Origin: Melanocharis versteri
Lineage: Eukaryota > Chordata > Aves > Passeriformes > Melanocharitidae
Direction: 5' to 3'
DNA: 64,000 bases
Assembly: GCA_013397845.1 (NCBI GenBank)
Contig: VZTG01000491.1
Span: 885,220-949,219, forward strand
Below, piece after piece: positions 61,180 to 64,000 of the stretch. A program made the translations under genes and the position numbers. The notes beneath the pieces are model-generated. The model made no database searches. It saw only the letters and a program-made list of their open reading frames with translations, and was not told the origin of the DNA. Numbering within the stretch: position 1 is the stretch's first letter; each line of letters begins with the position of its first letter.

Positions 61180-64000
61180 CTGCAATCACATAAAAAACCC
61201 AAAGCATTGTTACCAAAACTGAAAATATTCGACATGGGATTCTTTATGCCTCTTTATAGCTCTAACTCTTCCAGTATTCTCAAAAGGAAAGAAAGCACAT
61301 AGAAGCCCCATTTTGGTGAAAACTCAAGCCAGAAAATATGGCTGTGTCAGGCAAACTACCTGAATACATACAGAGCCTCAGAAGTTCAGAGGTTTACTGT
61401 GTGCCACAGGGGGAATTGGTGACAGAACCAGGAGGACTCTACTCCCCATCAGTCTGTGTAACTAGATCTCACCTTTTCTCTACTCCACTGTGCTACAGGG
61501 CAGGAACTAACTCCACTGAGTCAAACGAATTCTGCTAGGAAAGTAATGGTGTGTGAGAAAACAGATGTCATTTCAGAGTCATGATTTAAAGTTTATATGT
61601 TATATTTTCAGCATGTCCAGTTCAGTGATATACCTTTTGTACAAGAACATTTTGTTTTAAGGGAATAATCACACTCAGTAATAATTAACACAATTTAGCA
61701 GTTTGGCTAGAGTATTTACATTTATTGTGTTTCTCTAAGATAAAGCCTTTCGCTGCTTTGGGTACTCTAGTGAGATTTAAAAGAACAGACATGGCCAGTG
61801 AGGCTTTCAGCCTTTTGGCAGTGCTCTTAGTTGGCAGAGCTGCATGCAAAATGGATGATGAACGGCTGTGGGTCTCAAAATAGTGCTCAAACTATTTATT
61901 CAAGGTCAGCAGACATAGAAATGGATGGAAAGAAGCTTCTTCAGCAGCAGCTAGTGCAGAGACACCTGGGAAATTCACACATAATACTGTAGAGGTATTC
62001 TCATTAATGACTTACTCACATCGCATACATTACATGCAAGAATAACTGATCTGCATATTATTAGGCTCATAAAACTCCTTTTCTAGCTATTTACTCATAC
62101 TGATTTATTTTGAAAAGACCCTTTCACATCACTGCAAAATTTTATCTACTTTCAGGATTTTCCCAAAAATTCTTTGGCATCCATGGAGAAGAGACTAAAT
62201 GAGAAATGGATGTAAAAACACTAAGGGCTGCGTTCGTTAGAATTGCCACATTCTCTCACGTAAATACAAGTTGTGAATATAAGAGGTTCATCTGAAGGGG
62301 ACTCAGAAATGGTAATGAATGGACATACCTGTGACAAAGTGACGACCGCACCCTTGTTAGTCTGAATAGAGAGATTTGGCTGTGGAAATTACACAACTCT
62401 CAGTCTTGATCACTGGGTGCAAAATTCCACGTGGCAAAAAGCCAGAGTAAATGTTACAGTAGTATACAGAGATATAGGGTCCATAAAGGCTGGGAGACGT
62501 GTCCTGTACATCGTGAACTGTAACAAATCACTAACACTTGTCCCTGGATCAGATAACCCAAGCTTTTGGGGCTTTTTAATGACCACCGACCAAAATAAGG
62601 CTGAGTTTTATCCATTACCTTTAGCTGATGTTGTCAGCTATCATGAGTACCACAAACACTAGATCTGAAGTTTGCAGATTCAGATTAATTTATAGCAAAA
62701 TGGCAGTCAAGAAAAAATGTGTGTTTTTTTCATTTAAATACAAGTTTTGACAAATACTGCATAAAACCAGTGGAAAACAGGATGAAATACTGCACTGAGT
62801 TGCCAAGGTAGCTTCCACCAAATGAATGGTGACAGCTTTCTGCAGTAGGGGAGGAAGGGATGGCAAAAACATGGATTTTTCGGATGTGGGAATTGCAGTG
62901 GATCTATAAATACAAATATCACCTGGGAAAATAAATTATTATGATGAAGAGAATTAAAAATTACAAAAAGCCTGTGAGGCTGACAAAGAAATAGTTGATT
63001 TTTTTATCAGTGATTGATGTTATTTGAGGGGCATCATACTTTGATGAAGATGACTATTTCACTTCAAGACAAAACTGTCATTATATAAACAAGGCTTTTG
63101 GAAGAAAATTGGCAAACAAACTGTTCAGTTTCACATTCATATCCAAACACTGAACATATATTTTGGATGTAGCTCAAGGAGATCACATGAGAGACAACAA
63201 GTAGCAAATCAGCTGTAAAAGACTCAAAGCCGTGACACAGTTTGGGACATTGTTGTTGTCACAGAATGATGGCATTTGGCATTCAGGCAGGAGAACAGGA
63301 ACACAGCCTGCAGCAGCACTCCCATAGATCCACTACAGTCAGAGTCCCTAGATCCTATATTGGTGGATACATTCATTAACTTGCATCATCACAGGTGAAG
63401 ACACAAATTTTTTGCAGAATGCATAAATGAGCATTATGGCAACAAAAAGGGTTCTAGCAACACAGAACAATGATTTGAAATTTGCTAAGTTTCCACTTGA
63501 GCAGGCAAAAGTTGGACGAGACATTTATTTCCTGTATTTAGTAAGATAAGAGGTACGGCTCAACAGAACAGCCTGTTTTTATTACTGCATTTGACAGATT
63601 TAATTTTAACAGCTTTTATAGTCTTTGTTCTTTTATCTCAAGTCAGTGTTAGATATCTACCACAGTACTCATGGGAAATGTCTTAATAGGGAGAAAAAGA
63701 GGTTATTTTCACACCAAGTCAGTTTTAGTTGGGCCTTTTTTCTTATGACTTTAACAAAATAGAAAAAAAAAATCTGTCTTCTTCCCATGGAACCAGTTTC
63801 CAGGGTCAGAGGCAGGAGTTGCAATCTTTCTTTAGTATGAGCTTCTTAGGGACAGACTTGCATGGGATACACAGCCTGCACTGAGTGGTGCCACCTCTGG
63901 TGAATCCCTCTGAATTTTTTTGTATGAAGCAAAAAAAGGCATGCAAACTGGGCACCCGTTTTTCAAGCTTGCACTTGCAGGATCCATTATGAGGAAGCAT
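61180..64000 (-). other. RBM20: Intron of the RBM20-like gene
   Basis: No zinc-finger or other recognisable exon in this stretch, so the upstream exons probably lie beyond the window. One 51-base segment at 62329-62379 has matching splice sites and an open frame and is discussed as a finding. The rest is AT-rich and featureless. Confidence 0.5.

Noticed and set aside
63259..63290. tcacagaatgatgg considered as a CR1 end
   Set aside because: Only the first few bases match; the diagnostic ttggaaggga and following segments are missing.
1..64000. Search for a new biological system (defence, biosynthetic cluster, novel mobile element)
   Set aside because: The window is ordinary vertebrate DNA with sparse exons of known genes; nothing visible supports such a system.

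Overview
The window is vertebrate nuclear DNA, most likely from a bird. The one fully readable gene is split into short exons with GT/AG borders. Its protein matches PDCD4 and carries what I recall as bird-type residues (a tail ending KLESY, an N-terminus MEIEKEH). A CR1-type retrotransposon lies at about 54.95 kb, repeats are sparse and introns are short. I see no prokaryotic, phage or plasmid features and no new defence or mobile system. Most of the open frames in the window are chance.

Layout. 1-15.2 kb: AT-rich non-coding DNA with a TG/TA microsatellite; by conserved gene order it may be the first intron of SHOC2 (minus strand), but no SHOC2 coding exon is inside. 15.2-15.96 kb: CpG island with an assembly gap, possibly the SHOC2/BBIP1 two-way promoter. 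16-26.5 kb: no gene I can recognise; BBIP1 is expected on the plus strand but I could not find it. 26.5-27.5 kb: a second CpG island with a gap, less than 1 kb beyond the PDCD4 3' end. 27.85-44 kb: PDCD4 on the minus strand, read completely as 11 coding exons (466 codons plus stop), with a 3'UTR holding a perfect 8-mer miR-21 site. Its promoter CpG island, again with a gap, is at 43.7-44.6 kb. 44.6-57 kb: spacer with old LINE material, one CR1 and a tRNA-like relic. 57-64 kb: the 3' end of a second minus-strand gene, called RBM20 from its C-terminal exon (61069-61179) and from gene order.

How it fits together. The order RBM20 - PDCD4 - (BBIP1/SHOC2) is the same as on human 10q25, with RBM20 and PDCD4 in tandem. 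PDCD4 is a translation inhibitor that binds eIF4A through two MA3 domains. The sequence keeps the eIF4A-contact acidic residues, the Akt/S6K phosphorylation sites, the beta-TrCP degron and the miR-21 site, so protein-level and RNA-level control both look intact.
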